NCBI GenBank assembly: GCA_012270635.1
Contig: JAAXHX010000045.1
Location: 1-21,236, forward strand
Source of the DNA: Dehalococcoidia bacterium
GTDB taxonomy: Bacteria; Chloroflexota; Dehalococcoidia; Plut-88900
Reading direction: 5' to 3'
DNA length: 21,236 nucleotides
The position numbers and the translations under genes were made by a program. This document shows positions 7,642 to 14,867 of this stretch, piece by piece (position 1 is the stretch's first letter; each line of letters opens with the position of its first letter). The notes under the pieces are model-generated. The model was not told the origin of the DNA. It searched no databases and worked only from the letters and a program-made list of their open reading frames with translations.

Positions 7642-7717
7642 TACCCTGCGCATTTATCATGTCCAACTTGAGGCCAACCAGAAACGACAAACACGTCCTT
7701 GAACGAGACCAGCACTC

Positions 7718-9382
7718 ATGCTCAAAAGCGAAGACCTAAAAAAGATCGCCCGACACCAGGAAGAGTGGCAGGAGAAGGCCGATAAAGCCCGGCAGCGAGA
7801 CGGCCTCTTTGCCACCTCTTCCGGCTCTCCCATCAAGGCGGCCTACACCCCCCTGGACGTTGCCGAACAGGACTACGTGAGCGAGGTCGGGATGCCGGGC
7901 GAATACCCCTTCACCCGCGGCATTCATCCCTCGGGCTACCGGGGACGGCTCTGGACGATGCGCCAGTACGCGGGCTTCGGGTCGGCCAGGGAGTCGAACC
8001 GGCGATACCGCTACCTGCTGGAGCAGGGCCAGACGGGCTTGAGCGTGGCCTTTGACCTGCCCACCCAGATGGGCTACGACTCCGATCACCCCATGGCCCG
8101 GGGCGAAGTGGGCAAAGTCGGCGTCCCCATCGACACCCTCGCCGACATGGAGGCGCTTTTCGAGGACATCCCCCTCGAAAAGGTCACCACCTCCATGACC
8201 ATCAATGCCACCGCTTCCATTCTCCTCGCCCTGTACGTGGCGGTGGCCAAAAAGCAGGGCGCCGACCTGTCCAGGCTGGGCGGCACCGTTCAAAACGACA
8301 TCCTCAAGGAGTACATCGCCCGGGGGACTTACATATACCCGCCCCGCCCCTCCATGCGACTCATCACCGACCTGTTCCGTTACTGCGGAGAGAGCCTTCC
8401 CGCCTGGAACACCATAAGCATCAGCGGCTATCACATGCGGGAAGCCGGGTGCAACGCGGTGCAGGAGCTGGCCTTCACATTCAGCAACGCGGTCGCCTAC
8501 GTCCAGGCCGCTGTCGATGCGGGAATGGACGTGGACAAGTTCGGGGCCCGGCTCTCCTTCTTCTTCGTGAGCCAGAACAACCTCCTGGAGGAGGTCGCCA
8601 AGTTCCGTGCCGCCAGGAAGATATGGGCGCGGATAATGAAAGAGCGCTTCAATGCCCAAAACCCCCGCTCCTGGATGGTCAGGTTCCACACGCAGACGGC
8701 AGGGGCCGCATTGACGGCCCAACAGCCGGAGAACAACATCGTCCGGGTCACCATCCAGGCCCTCGCCGCCGTCCTCGGTGGGACCCAGTCCCTGCACACC
8801 AACTCCATGGACGAGGCCCTCGCTCTCCCCTCCGAAAAGGCGGCAACCATAGCCCTGAGGACCCAGCAGATCGTCGCCAACGAGTCGGGGTGCGCCGACG
8901 TCATAGACCCCCTGGCCGGCTCCTTCTACGTTGAGAGTCTCACCAAGGACCTGGAGGATGAGACCTTCAACTACATCGAGCGGATTGACGACTTCGGCGG
9001 GGCGCTGGGCGCCATCGAGCGAGGATTCATCCAGCAGGAGATCCAGGAAAGCGCCTTCCGGCACCAGCAGGAGGTGGAGGCGAGCAGGCGCATAGTAGTG
9101 GGGGTGAATGCCTATGAAAGCCCCCAACCTCCTCTACAGGGGACCCTCAAGATCGACCCCGAGCTCGCCCGGGCTCAGGTTGAAAGCCTCCAGAAGGTCA
9201 AGGAGACCCGGGACCAGACGACCGTGGACAGCGCGTTGAACGCCCTTCGGGAAGTCGCCTCGGGGGACGGCAACACCATGCCTGCCATTCTGACCGCCGT
9301 GGAATCGTACGCGACCCTGGGGGAGATCAGCGACGTCCTTCGAGACGTATTCGGGGACTACGAACCGTCCGCGACTTTTTGA
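7718..9382 (+). CDS. methylmalonyl-CoA mutase large (catalytic) subunit
   Basis: 554-aa substrate-binding subunit of the split type of adenosylcobalamin mutase, converting (R)-methylmalonyl-CoA and succinyl-Co[11 protein letters not shown] carries Tyr84, equal to Tyr89 of the Propionibacterium enzyme, and [12 protein letters not shown] carries Arg202, equal to Arg207, which holds the substrate carboxylate. SGYHMREAG and HTQTAG...TAQQPENN are intact. It has no B12-binding domain; that domain is the separate protein at 11062 in the same gene row, with the epimerase between. Same length as the mutase at 5222 and clearly paralogous to it over the whole length. The 76 nt after hicB hold no convincing promoter, so its transcription may start upstream or from a site I cannot see. 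The ribosome-binding site is weak. The GTPase chaperone MeaB usually linked to these genes is absent from the window. Confidence 0.93.
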   Translation: MLKSEDLKKIARHQEEWQEKADKARQRDGLFATSSGSPIKAAYTPLDVAEQDYVSEVGMPGEYPFTRGIHPSGYRGRLWTMRQYAGFGSARESNRRYRYLLEQGQTGLSVAFDLPTQMGYDSDHPMARGEVGKVGVPIDTLADMEALFEDIPLEKVTTSMTINATASILLALYVAVAKKQGADLSRLGGTVQNDILKEYIARGTYIYPPRPSMRLITDLFRYCGESLPAWNTISISGYHMREAGCNAVQELAFTFSNAVAYVQAAVDAGMDVDKFGARLSFFFVSQNNLLEEVAKFRAARKIWARIMKERFNAQNPRSWMVRFHTQTAGAALTAQQPENNIVRVTIQALAAVLGGTQSLHTNSMDEALALPSEKAATIALRTQQIVANESGCADVIDPLAGSFYVESLTKDLEDETFNYIERIDDFGGALGAIERGFIQQEIQESAFRHQQEVEASRRIVVGVNAYESPQPPLQGTLKIDPELARAQVESLQKVKETRDQTTVDSALNALREVASGDGNTMPAILTAVESYATLGEISDVLRDVFGDYEPSATF

Positions 9383-9432
9383 GCCCCGTAAGAATTCATC
9401 AGCCATAACCCAAGCCAAGAAGGATTGAGTAC

Positions 9433-10581
9433 ATGGACTTTAGCTTCTCTGAAGAGCATAAGCTTCTGCAACGGAACGTAAGGGATTTCGCCAAGAAGGA
9501 AATCGGGCCCTCGGCGGCGAGGATAGACCGGGACGAGGACTTCCCCTGGGACAACTTCCAAAAGATGGGAGAGATGGGGCTGATGGGGGTCTCCATGGAC
9601 CCCAGGTACGGTGGCTCCGGTGGGGGATACATAGACCTGTCCATAGTCGTAGAAGAGTTGGCCCGGGTTTGCGCCGCCACCTCGCTCATATACATCGCCT
9701 CCGTCTCCCTGGCCTCCAAGTGCATCGAGGCGTTCGGGTCTCCCGACCAGAAGGACGCGTACCTCGCTCCCTTGGCCCGCGGGCAAAAGCTCGCGGCTTT
9801 TGCGCTGTCGGAGCCCAATGCCGGCTCCGACGTGGCATCTCTGCGGACCACCGCGACGACCCACAATGGAGGGTACTTTCTGAACGGCAGCAAGACCTTC
9901 ATCACCAACGGCGACCTGGCCGACTTCCTGGTGGTATTTGCAACTGAGAACCGCAAGCTGGCGTCCAAGGGGATTTCCGCCTTCATAGTGGAGAAGGGGT
10001 ACGAGGGCTTCACGGGCCGGAACGAGCCGGGCAAGATGGGCATGCGCGGCTCCAACACGGCAGAGCTCTTCTTCGAAGATTGCCGCGTGCCTCTTGAAAA
10101 TCTGCTCGGCGAGGAGGGGAAGGGGATGAGGATGGCCCTGTCTACCATAGACGCCAGCCGCATCACCATCGCTGCTCAGGCCGTGGGGATTGCCCACGCC
10201 GCCCTGGATGCGGCGCTGGACTACGCCCGACACCGCCAGGCTTTCGGTCACCCCATCGCCGATTTCCAGGCCATCCAGTGGATGCTCGCCGACATGGCCA
10301 CCCAGGTCAACGCCGCCCGCCTCATCACCTACCAGGCCGCCGACAAGAAGGAAAGGGGAGAGCCCTTCGGACGGGAGTCGGCCATGGCCAAGCTGTTCGC
10401 CTCCGAGATTGCGGGCCAAGTTACCTCCAAGGCCCTCCAGATACACGGCGGATACGGATATTTCAAGGAGAGCCCCGTGGAAAGGTACTTCCGGGACGCG
10501 AAGGTGACGGAAATCTACGAAGGCACTTCCGAAGTGCAGCGGCTGGTGATTTCCCGGGACCTGATCAAGTCCGGCCTGTAA
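9433..10581 (+). CDS. acyl-CoA dehydrogenase
   Basis: 382-aa FAD enzyme of the short/medium-chain acyl-CoA dehydrogenase family, which puts a trans-2 double bond into an acyl-CoA and passes electrons to ETF. Visible: FALSEPNAGSD (FAD and substrate contact), the FITNG strand, RQAFGHPIADFQAIQ, QIHGGYGY and IYEGTSEVQR. The Glu in the last block sits where the catalytic base of the butyryl-CoA and medium-chain enzymes lies (Glu376 of MCAD). Length and domain order are normal. It sits 50 nt after the methylmalonyl-CoA mutase gene and 19 nt before the epimerase gene, so it is probably co-transcribed. Close to an isobutyryl-CoA mutase-like gene, a role on butyryl-, isobutyryl- or 2-methylbutyryl-CoA is likely but not proven. 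AAGGA lies about 10 nt before the ATG. Confidence 0.93.
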   Translation: MDFSFSEEHKLLQRNVRDFAKKEIGPSAARIDRDEDFPWDNFQKMGEMGLMGVSMDPRYGGSGGGYIDLSIVVEELARVCAATSLIYIASVSLASKCIEAFGSPDQKDAYLAPLARGQKLAAFALSEPNAGSDVASLRTTATTHNGGYFLNGSKTFITNGDLADFLVVFATENRKLASKGISAFIVEKGYEGFTGRNEPGKMGMRGSNTAELFFEDCRVPLENLLGEEGKGMRMALSTIDASRITIAAQAVGIAHAALDAALDYARHRQAFGHPIADFQAIQWMLADMATQVNAARLITYQAADKKERGEPFGRESAMAKLFASEIAGQVTSKALQIHGGYGYFKESPVERYFRDAKVTEIYEGTSEVQRLVISRDLIKSGL

Positions 10582-10600
10582 CCTCCACCGAAGGACGCCA

Positions 10601-11038
10601 ATGACGCAGGACACCCCGCCCGTCTGCCAAGCCAGGCACATCAACCACGTGGCTATAGTGGTCAAGGACGCCGCCGAGACCCTAGGCTTCTACCGGGACA
10701 CCTTCGGGGTGTCCGACGCTCCCATCGAGGAGATCGCCGACCAGGGAGTCCTAGCTGCCCTTGTTGCCGTGGGCGGGACGAACCTGGAGCTCATCCAGCC
10801 CGTCCGCCCGGACACGGGAGTGGCCCGCTTCCTAGATTCCCGGGGCGAGGCCCTGCACCACGTCTGCTTCGAGGTGGAAGACCTGCAGGAGACCCTGGAC
10901 TCCCTTAAGGGGAGCGGGGCCCGTCTCATAGACGAGTCTCCCCGCGAGGGGCTCGCCGGCATGATAGCCTTCATTCATCCCAAGTCCACCCGCGGGGTCC
11001 TCATAGAGCTGGTCGACAAGGACACCGTTCAATCGTAA
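10601..11038 (+). CDS. mce: methylmalonyl-CoA epimerase
   Basis: 145-aa member of the vicinal-oxygen-chelate (glyoxalase) superfamily that interconverts (S)- and (R)-methylmalonyl-CoA. Metal ligands are placed as in the Propionibacterium enzyme: His16 (INHVAIVV), Gln48 (DQGV), the His86-His87 pair (LHHVCFEV) and Glu136 (LIELVD). NLELIQP is the family signature strand. It lies between the acyl-CoA dehydrogenase and the B12 subunit with gaps of about 20 nt, so epimerase and both mutase parts are made from one transcript. This supports the methylmalonyl-CoA reading of the mutase at 7718. A generic VOC dioxygenase is unlikely given the context. Confidence 0.92.
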   Translation: MTQDTPPVCQARHINHVAIVVKDAAETLGFYRDTFGVSDAPIEEIADQGVLAALVAVGGTNLELIQPVRPDTGVARFLDSRGEALHHVCFEVEDLQETLDSLKGSGARLIDESPREGLAGMIAFIHPKSTRGVLIELVDKDTVQS

Positions 11039-11061
11039 CTCTTCCATGGGGGTAGCCAGCG

Positions 11062-11484
11062 ATGACACAGGTTGGAATCAACACGATCAGGGTACTGGTG
11101 GCCAAACCGGGTCTCGACGGACACGACAGGGGCGCCAAGGTGATCGCACGCGCGCTTAGGGACGCGGGAATGGAAGTCATCTACACGGGCATCCGACAGA
11201 CTCCCGAGATGATCGCCGAGGCCTCTCTCCAGGAAGACGTGGACGTGATCGCCATCAGCATCCTCAGCGGGGCCCACATGGAACTCCTGCCGCTAATCAT
11301 CGACGAACTCAAGGCCCGGGGCATCGAGGACCGGCTGGTGCTGGCGGGCGGCATCATCCCCGAAGACGATATAGCCCCCCTCAAAAAGATGGGGGTCGGG
11401 GAGGTGTTCGGGCCGGGCACTTCGACCACCGACATCATCGACTACATCAAGGACCACCAGGCCCAGACCCCCGACCCAGGCTAG
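11062..11484 (+). CDS. cobalamin-binding small subunit of acyl-CoA mutase
   Basis: 140-aa stand-alone B12-binding Rossmann domain. The base-off/His-on signature is complete: D19-x-H21-x2-G24 (GLDGHDRG), then SILSG and LAGGIIP. His21 should replace dimethylbenzimidazole as the lower cobalt ligand. Such proteins pair with roughly 550-aa catalytic subunits to form split mutases. It is the only B12 domain in the window while two catalytic subunits (5222 and 7718) need one, so it may serve both. It follows the epimerase by 23 nt and precedes a methyltransferase by 21 nt. Confidence 0.95.
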   Translation: MTQVGINTIRVLVAKPGLDGHDRGAKVIARALRDAGMEVIYTGIRQTPEMIAEASLQEDVDVIAISILSGAHMELLPLIIDELKARGIEDRLVLAGGIIPEDDIAPLKKMGVGEVFGPGTSTTDIIDYIKDHQAQTPDPG

Positions 11485-11505
11485 CTTCCCAATCTCCCAA
11501 AACCC

Positions 11506-12327
11506 ATGTCTGAAGCCCGTCCCGTCCCAGACCCCCTGACCGCACGCATCCTGGAAGCCCTGCGGGAGTCGGGCCGCCCCCTTGATGACGTCACCTACCG
11601 GGACCTGGTCCCCGTCAGCGAGCTCCACAACCGAGGTAAACAGGCCACCGTCGACCTGGCCCGGCTGGCCGAGGTCCAACCCGGAGACCATGTCCTGGAC
11701 GTGGGATGCGGCATCGGGGGGCCCGCAAGGACCCTGGTCGCCGAGTTCGGGTGCCGGGTGACGGGGGTCGACATCTCGGAAGAGTTCTGCTCTGCGGCCC
11801 GGGCTCTGAACGAGTTGGTCGGACTCTCCGGACAGGTTTCCGTCCGGTGCGCCGACGCCCTTGCCCTGCCCCTCGAAGACGAGCTTTTCGATATCGTCTG
11901 GACGCAGCACGCTTCGATGAACGTTGCGGACAAGCAGGCCCTCTTCGCCGAGATGTATCGGGGCCTGAAGCCCGGCGGCAAACTCGCCCTGCACGATGTT
12001 ATGGCGGGGCCCGTGCAACCCATCCGTTTCCCGGTCCCCTGGGCTGCGCACCCGTCGGTGAGCTTTCTGGAGTCGCCGGAGGACATCCGCCGCACTATTC
12101 GGGAAACGGGGCTGGGGGAAATTGCGTGGCAGGACCAGACGCAGCTAACCGAGGAGTGGTGGAGAAACGTCTTCGAGCGAACTGCCGGAAAGCCCCCTTC
12201 GCCCCTGAACCCGGGCCTCGTCATGGGGTCGCAATTTCCCAGGATGGCGCATAATATGTACTGCAACATCCTGGAGAACAGGGTGGCCGTTGTTCAGGCC
12301 CTGTACCGCAAGAGCCCGACACCGTAG
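11506..12327 (+). CDS. class I SAM-dependent methyltransferase
   Basis: 273-aa methyltransferase with motif I VLDVGCGIGGPAR (around residues 64-76), the acidic end of strand 2 (VTGVDIS), FDIVWTQHASMNV as motif IV, and GLKPGGKLALHDV as the post-II block. Overall it looks like the small-molecule group (UbiE, tocopherol or sarcosine N-methyltransferase-like) rather than an rRNA or DNA enzyme. The substrate cannot be told from sequence. It lies in the mutase gene row with gaps of 21 and 37 nt, so it may be co-transcribed without a shared pathway. The ribosome-binding site is poor. Confidence 0.85.
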   Translation: MSEARPVPDPLTARILEALRESGRPLDDVTYRDLVPVSELHNRGKQATVDLARLAEVQPGDHVLDVGCGIGGPARTLVAEFGCRVTGVDISEEFCSAARALNELVGLSGQVSVRCADALALPLEDELFDIVWTQHASMNVADKQALFAEMYRGLKPGGKLALHDVMAGPVQPIRFPVPWAAHPSVSFLESPEDIRRTIRETGLGEIAWQDQTQLTEEWWRNVFERTAGKPPSPLNPGLVMGSQFPRMAHNMYCNILENRVAVVQALYRKSPTP

Positions 12328-12364
12328 AGTCCCCGGTTCCCGAAAGGATTGGAGATCCTCACTC

Positions 12365-13219
12365 ATGGAGATTGGAGCCCACGTTTCCACGGCAGGCGGC
12401 ATAGACAACGCCATAGGCAACGCCCAAAAGATCGGCGCGGAGTGCGTGCAGATCTTCGCCTCGGCGCCCCAGAGCTGGCGATACAAGACCCCATCCCAGG
12501 AGACCATCGATTCCTTCAAGGACAAGGCTAGGGATGCTTCCATAAGGTCCGTTTTCTTCCATGGCGTATACCTGATAAACCTCGGCACGGAAAAGGAAGA
12601 GAGCCTGAGCAAGGCGGTCGACTCCCTGGTCGGGCACATGTCCCTCGCCTCCGAGATCGACGCCGCGGGCGTCATCTTCCACCTCGGGAGTCACAAGGGC
12701 CGGGGATTCGAAGGAGTCCTTCCCCAGGTGCTGTCCTCCATGGCCCACGTCCTGCGGGACACCCCCGAAGACACGTGGCTCATCATCGAAAACGCCGCCG
12801 GCATGGGCAACCACATAGGGGCCGGCTTCGGTGAGATCGGGCAGGTGGTCAGAGACCTGGCCGACGACCGTATCAAGGTCTGTCTCGACACGGCCCACAC
12901 CTTCGCCGCCGGGTACAACATCGCAGACGCCTCGGGCATGGAGGAGGCAATGGTGGAGTTCGACTCGGAAGTGGGCATCGACAAGCTCGTTGCCGTCCAC
13001 GCCAACGACTCGAAGATCCCTCTCGGGGGAGGAGTGGACAGGCACGAGAACATCGGCGAGGGTTACATAGGCAAGGAGGGCTTTGAGGTAATCATGGCCC
13101 ACCCAGCTTTCGCGGACGTACCGTTCCTTCTCGAAGTCCCGGGTTTCGAGAAGAAGGGCCCCGACCAGCGCAACATCGAAATCCTCCAGACCATCCGGGA
13201 CACCGGCTCCGCCCCATGA
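12365..13219 (+). CDS. nfo: deoxyribonuclease IV (AP endonuclease IV)
   Basis: 284-aa zinc AP endonuclease of the Nfo/APN1 family, which cuts DNA 5' to abasic sites in base excision repair. The three-metal ligand set is readable in order: FFHGVYLINLG, FHLGSHKG, LIIENAAG, VCLDTAHTFAAGY, VHANDSK, GVDRHENIGEG and LLEVPG, matching His, His, Glu, Asp and His, His, Asp and His, Glu of the E. coli enzyme. The N-terminus MEIGAHVSTAGG is standard, which sets the ATG at 12365; GGAG lies about 10 nt upstream. The stop overlaps the start of the next gene by 4 nt. The gene probably rides on the preceding metabolic transcript. Confidence 0.95.
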   Translation: MEIGAHVSTAGGIDNAIGNAQKIGAECVQIFASAPQSWRYKTPSQETIDSFKDKARDASIRSVFFHGVYLINLGTEKEESLSKAVDSLVGHMSLASEIDAAGVIFHLGSHKGRGFEGVLPQVLSSMAHVLRDTPEDTWLIIENAAGMGNHIGAGFGEIGQVVRDLADDRIKVCLDTAHTFAAGYNIADASGMEEAMVEFDSEVGIDKLVAVHANDSKIPLGGGVDRHENIGEGYIGKEGFEVIMAHPAFADVPFLLEVPGFEKKGPDQRNIEILQTIRDTGSAP

Positions 13220-14214
13220 CCCATAACGTCCCCCTGCTCTCGTTCCTCCTACTGGCCCTGGGTCTGGTCGTTCTCTCATGTGGCCCGGGGCGAGACGAGA
13301 TGATGGTCTTCACTTCCGAGGACGAGACCGCCCACGTCTACCTGCGCGAAGGCGACAAGAACCCCAGGCCCCTCACGGACGGCCCTTCTCACAACCATTC
13401 CCCGCGCCTCTCTCCCGACGGCGAGCTCATAGCCTTCGTCTCCGACCGGGAAGGCAATGCCGACGTCTACGTCATGGACAGGTCGGGTGAGAACGTGAGG
13501 CTGGTATCGGATGGGGAAGGGACGGCCTCCCATCCCCGATGGTCGCCCGACGGGCGGCAGATCGCTTTCCTCCTTCAGGTCGACGAGGGCAGTCCCCAAA
13601 TCTATATCTCCGACGTCGAGGAGCCGGAGGCCCACCGACTCACCGTGGGGGACTTCATCGAAGGGCCTCCGGCCTGGTCCCCCGACGGCCAGTGGATCGC
13701 CTTCTCTCTCACCGACGGCGACGGCCAGGCCCAGGGGATAGTCCTCCGCAACCCCGGAGGAGTCAACCAGATAACCCTCACCGACGGCCCCGACTTCAAC
13801 CCCTCCTGGTCCCCCGACTCCGACAGAATAGTCTTTCAGTCCTCCAGAAACGGCAACGATGACCTTTACGTCATCGACGTTCTGGAGGACTTCTCGGGCC
13901 AGCCGAGGCGGACCACCACCAACCCCGGCCCCGACTACGGCCCCGCCTGGTCCCCCGACGGCGACTCAATAGCCTTCATCTCCGAACGGGACGACAACCC
14001 TGAAATCTACGTCACGAGCCCCGACGGCACCATCGTCCAGCGGCTTACCAATAACCTGTCCGTCGAGGCCGAGATCATCTGGTCGCCCAAAGGCCAGATT
14101 GCCTTCGTGTCCTACCTCCACGAAAACGCCGACATCTTCATAATGGACTCCGACGGCGCCGCCCAAGCCCAGGTGACCAGCGCCTCGGGGCCCGACACCC
14201 AGCCTCACTGGTAG
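13216..14214 (+). CDS. TolB-like beta-propeller lipoprotein
   Basis: 332-aa exported protein. A hydrophobic signal peptide (about residues 5-20) ends in VVLSC, a lipobox with Cys22 as the lipidation site, so the mature protein should be anchored to the outer face of the membrane. The rest is six PD40/WD40-like blades, each with a WSPDG-type turn (LSPDGELIAF, WSPDGRQIAF, WSPDGQWIAF, WSPDSDRIVF, WSPDGDSIAF, WSPKGQIAF), as in TolB and DPP-IV propellers. The protein ends in PHW right after the last blade, with no catalytic domain. Likely a binding or scaffolding lipoprotein; ligand unknown. There are no tol-pal neighbours, so it is not called TolB. Its ATG overlaps the nfo stop (ATGA). Confidence 0.88.
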   Translation: MTHNVPLLSFLLLALGLVVLSCGPGRDEMMVFTSEDETAHVYLREGDKNPRPLTDGPSHNHSPRLSPDGELIAFVSDREGNADVYVMDRSGENVRLVSDGEGTASHPRWSPDGRQIAFLLQVDEGSPQIYISDVEEPEAHRLTVGDFIEGPPAWSPDGQWIAFSLTDGDGQAQGIVLRNPGGVNQITLTDGPDFNPSWSPDSDRIVFQSSRNGNDDLYVIDVLEDFSGQPRRTTTNPGPDYGPAWSPDGDSIAFISERDDNPEIYVTSPDGTIVQRLTNNLSVEAEIIWSPKGQIAFVSYLHENADIFIMDSDGAAQAQVTSASGPDTQPHW

Positions 14215-14216
14215 AC

Positions 14217-14246
14217 CCCGGCCCACCGCAATCCTGACGGGCCGGG
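14217..14246 (+). terminator. GC-rich hairpin after the lipoprotein gene (possible terminator)
   Basis: CCCGGCCC (14217-14224) and GGGCCGGG (14239-14246) are perfect 8-bp arms around a 14-nt loop, starting 2 nt after the stop codon. A T-run is missing, so it is not a classic intrinsic terminator; it may stabilise the mRNA end or aid termination before the copper operon. Confidence 0.4.
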
Positions 14247-14293
14247 CGGGGATGGCCGTATCCCACGCCCTGGCCTCCTCCACAGAAGGGATG

Positions 14294-14299
14294 TATAAT
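14294..14299 (+). promoter_or_regulatory. -10 box of the copper operon promoter
   Basis: A perfect TATAAT preceded directly by TG. No good -35 is seen 17 nt upstream (TGGCCT at 14271-14276), as in promoters that depend on an activator or on the -10 region. It is followed 8 nt later by a CsoR-like operator, so binding there would block transcription initiation of csoR, the YHS gene and copA. Confidence 0.55.
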
Positions 14300-14307
14300 C
14301 GTCTCAA

Positions 14308-14324
14308 ACCCCCACCCAGGGGGT
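14308..14324. promoter_or_regulatory. candidate CsoR operator
   Basis: ACCCCC-ACCCA-GGGGGT: perfect 6-bp C-tract/G-tract arms with a 5-nt centre, placed over the expected transcription start of csoR. Known CsoR and RcnR sites are of this C-run/G-run type. Cu(I)-free CsoR would sit here and repress its own operon; copper would release it. Confidence 0.6.
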
Positions 14325-14345
14325 AGGGGATACGGAAGGCCCATC

Positions 14346-14612
14346 ATGAAGACCGACACCAAGAATGCCAGCCTACGCCGCCTCAGCTACATAGACGGGC
14401 ATATCGACGGGATACGGCGCATGGTCGAGGAGGACAAGTACTGCGTGGACATCCTCAAGCAGACTTACGCCGTCAGAAAGGCCATAGAGAAGCTGGAGCA
14501 GCTGATGCTCAGCAGCCACATGGAGACCTGCGTGATTCCCGGCATTCGGCAGGGCAGGCAGGAGCAGATCGTTGCTGAACTTAAGGAACTGTATAAGCTG
14601 GCCGACAACTGA
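14346..14612 (+). CDS. csoR: copper-sensing transcriptional repressor CsoR
   Basis: 88-aa all-helical DUF156/CsoR-RcnR family repressor. The Cu(I) ligand triad is present with family spacing: Cys33 (KYCVDIL), His58 and Cys62 (SSHMETC); the 25- and 4-residue steps equal those of Mycobacterium CsoR (36/61/65). The N-terminal RRLSYIDGHIDGIRRMVEEDKYC matches the family opening. This Cys-His-Cys set argues for copper rather than nickel (RcnR) or persulfide (CstR, which lacks the His). It is the first gene of a row with the YHS protein and copA, behind its own likely operator. GGAAGG precedes the ATG by about 6 nt. Confidence 0.93.
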   Translation: MKTDTKNASLRRLSYIDGHIDGIRRMVEEDKYCVDILKQTYAVRKAIEKLEQLMLSSHMETCVIPGIRQGRQEQIVAELKELYKLADN

Positions 14613-14636
14613 CCCGACCCCAAGGGAGTCGCCGCG

Positions 14637-14840
14637 ATGAGCATTATATCCATATTCAAGAAGAAGCCGGAGTTGGCCCGGGACCCGATCTGTCACATGA
14701 CGGTGGACGTATCCAGGGCCCGGGCTGTTAGTGACTACGAGGGGACCACCTACTACTTCTGCGCCCCCGGTTGCAAGCTCCTCTTCGAAGAGGACCCGGC
14801 CAAACACATCTCCTCCGAAAAGCCCGCCATCGAGATGTAA
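14637..14840 (+). CDS. YHS-domain protein
   Basis: 67-aa protein consisting of one YHS domain: DPICHMTVD, then YEGTTYYFCAPGCKLLFEEDPAKH, with Cys19, Cys42 and Cys46 as possible metal ligands. YHS/TRASH-type modules are found free or fused to the N-terminus of copper ATPases and are thought to bind or pass on metal. It lies between csoR and copA, 24 nt after the former and 27 nt before the latter. It is in the same reading frame as copA, with its TAA the only stop between the two. The ribosome-binding site GGGAG is good. A small cytoplasmic copper carrier for CopA is the likely role. Confidence 0.85.
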   Translation: MSIISIFKKKPELARDPICHMTVDVSRARAVSDYEGTTYYFCAPGCKLLFEEDPAKHISSEKPAIEM

Positions 14841-14867
14841 GCCCGGGCCCTGGACTTCATTCAAATC

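Noticed and set aside
7642..7717. Promoter for the methylmalonyl-CoA mutase gene from TATCAT at 7655-7660
   Set aside because: No -35-like box or extended -10 TG accompanies it, so support is too weak.
7736..9127. Long minus-strand open frame (463 codons) opposite the methylmalonyl-CoA mutase gene
   Set aside because: Shadow of the mutase codon bias; no recognisable domain and no ribosome-binding site. The same holds for 9358-10665 opposite the acyl-CoA dehydrogenase.
13216..14214. Calling the beta-propeller lipoprotein TolB
   Set aside because: The repeats match TolB-like propellers, but there is a lipobox and no tol-pal neighbours or TolB N-terminal domain.
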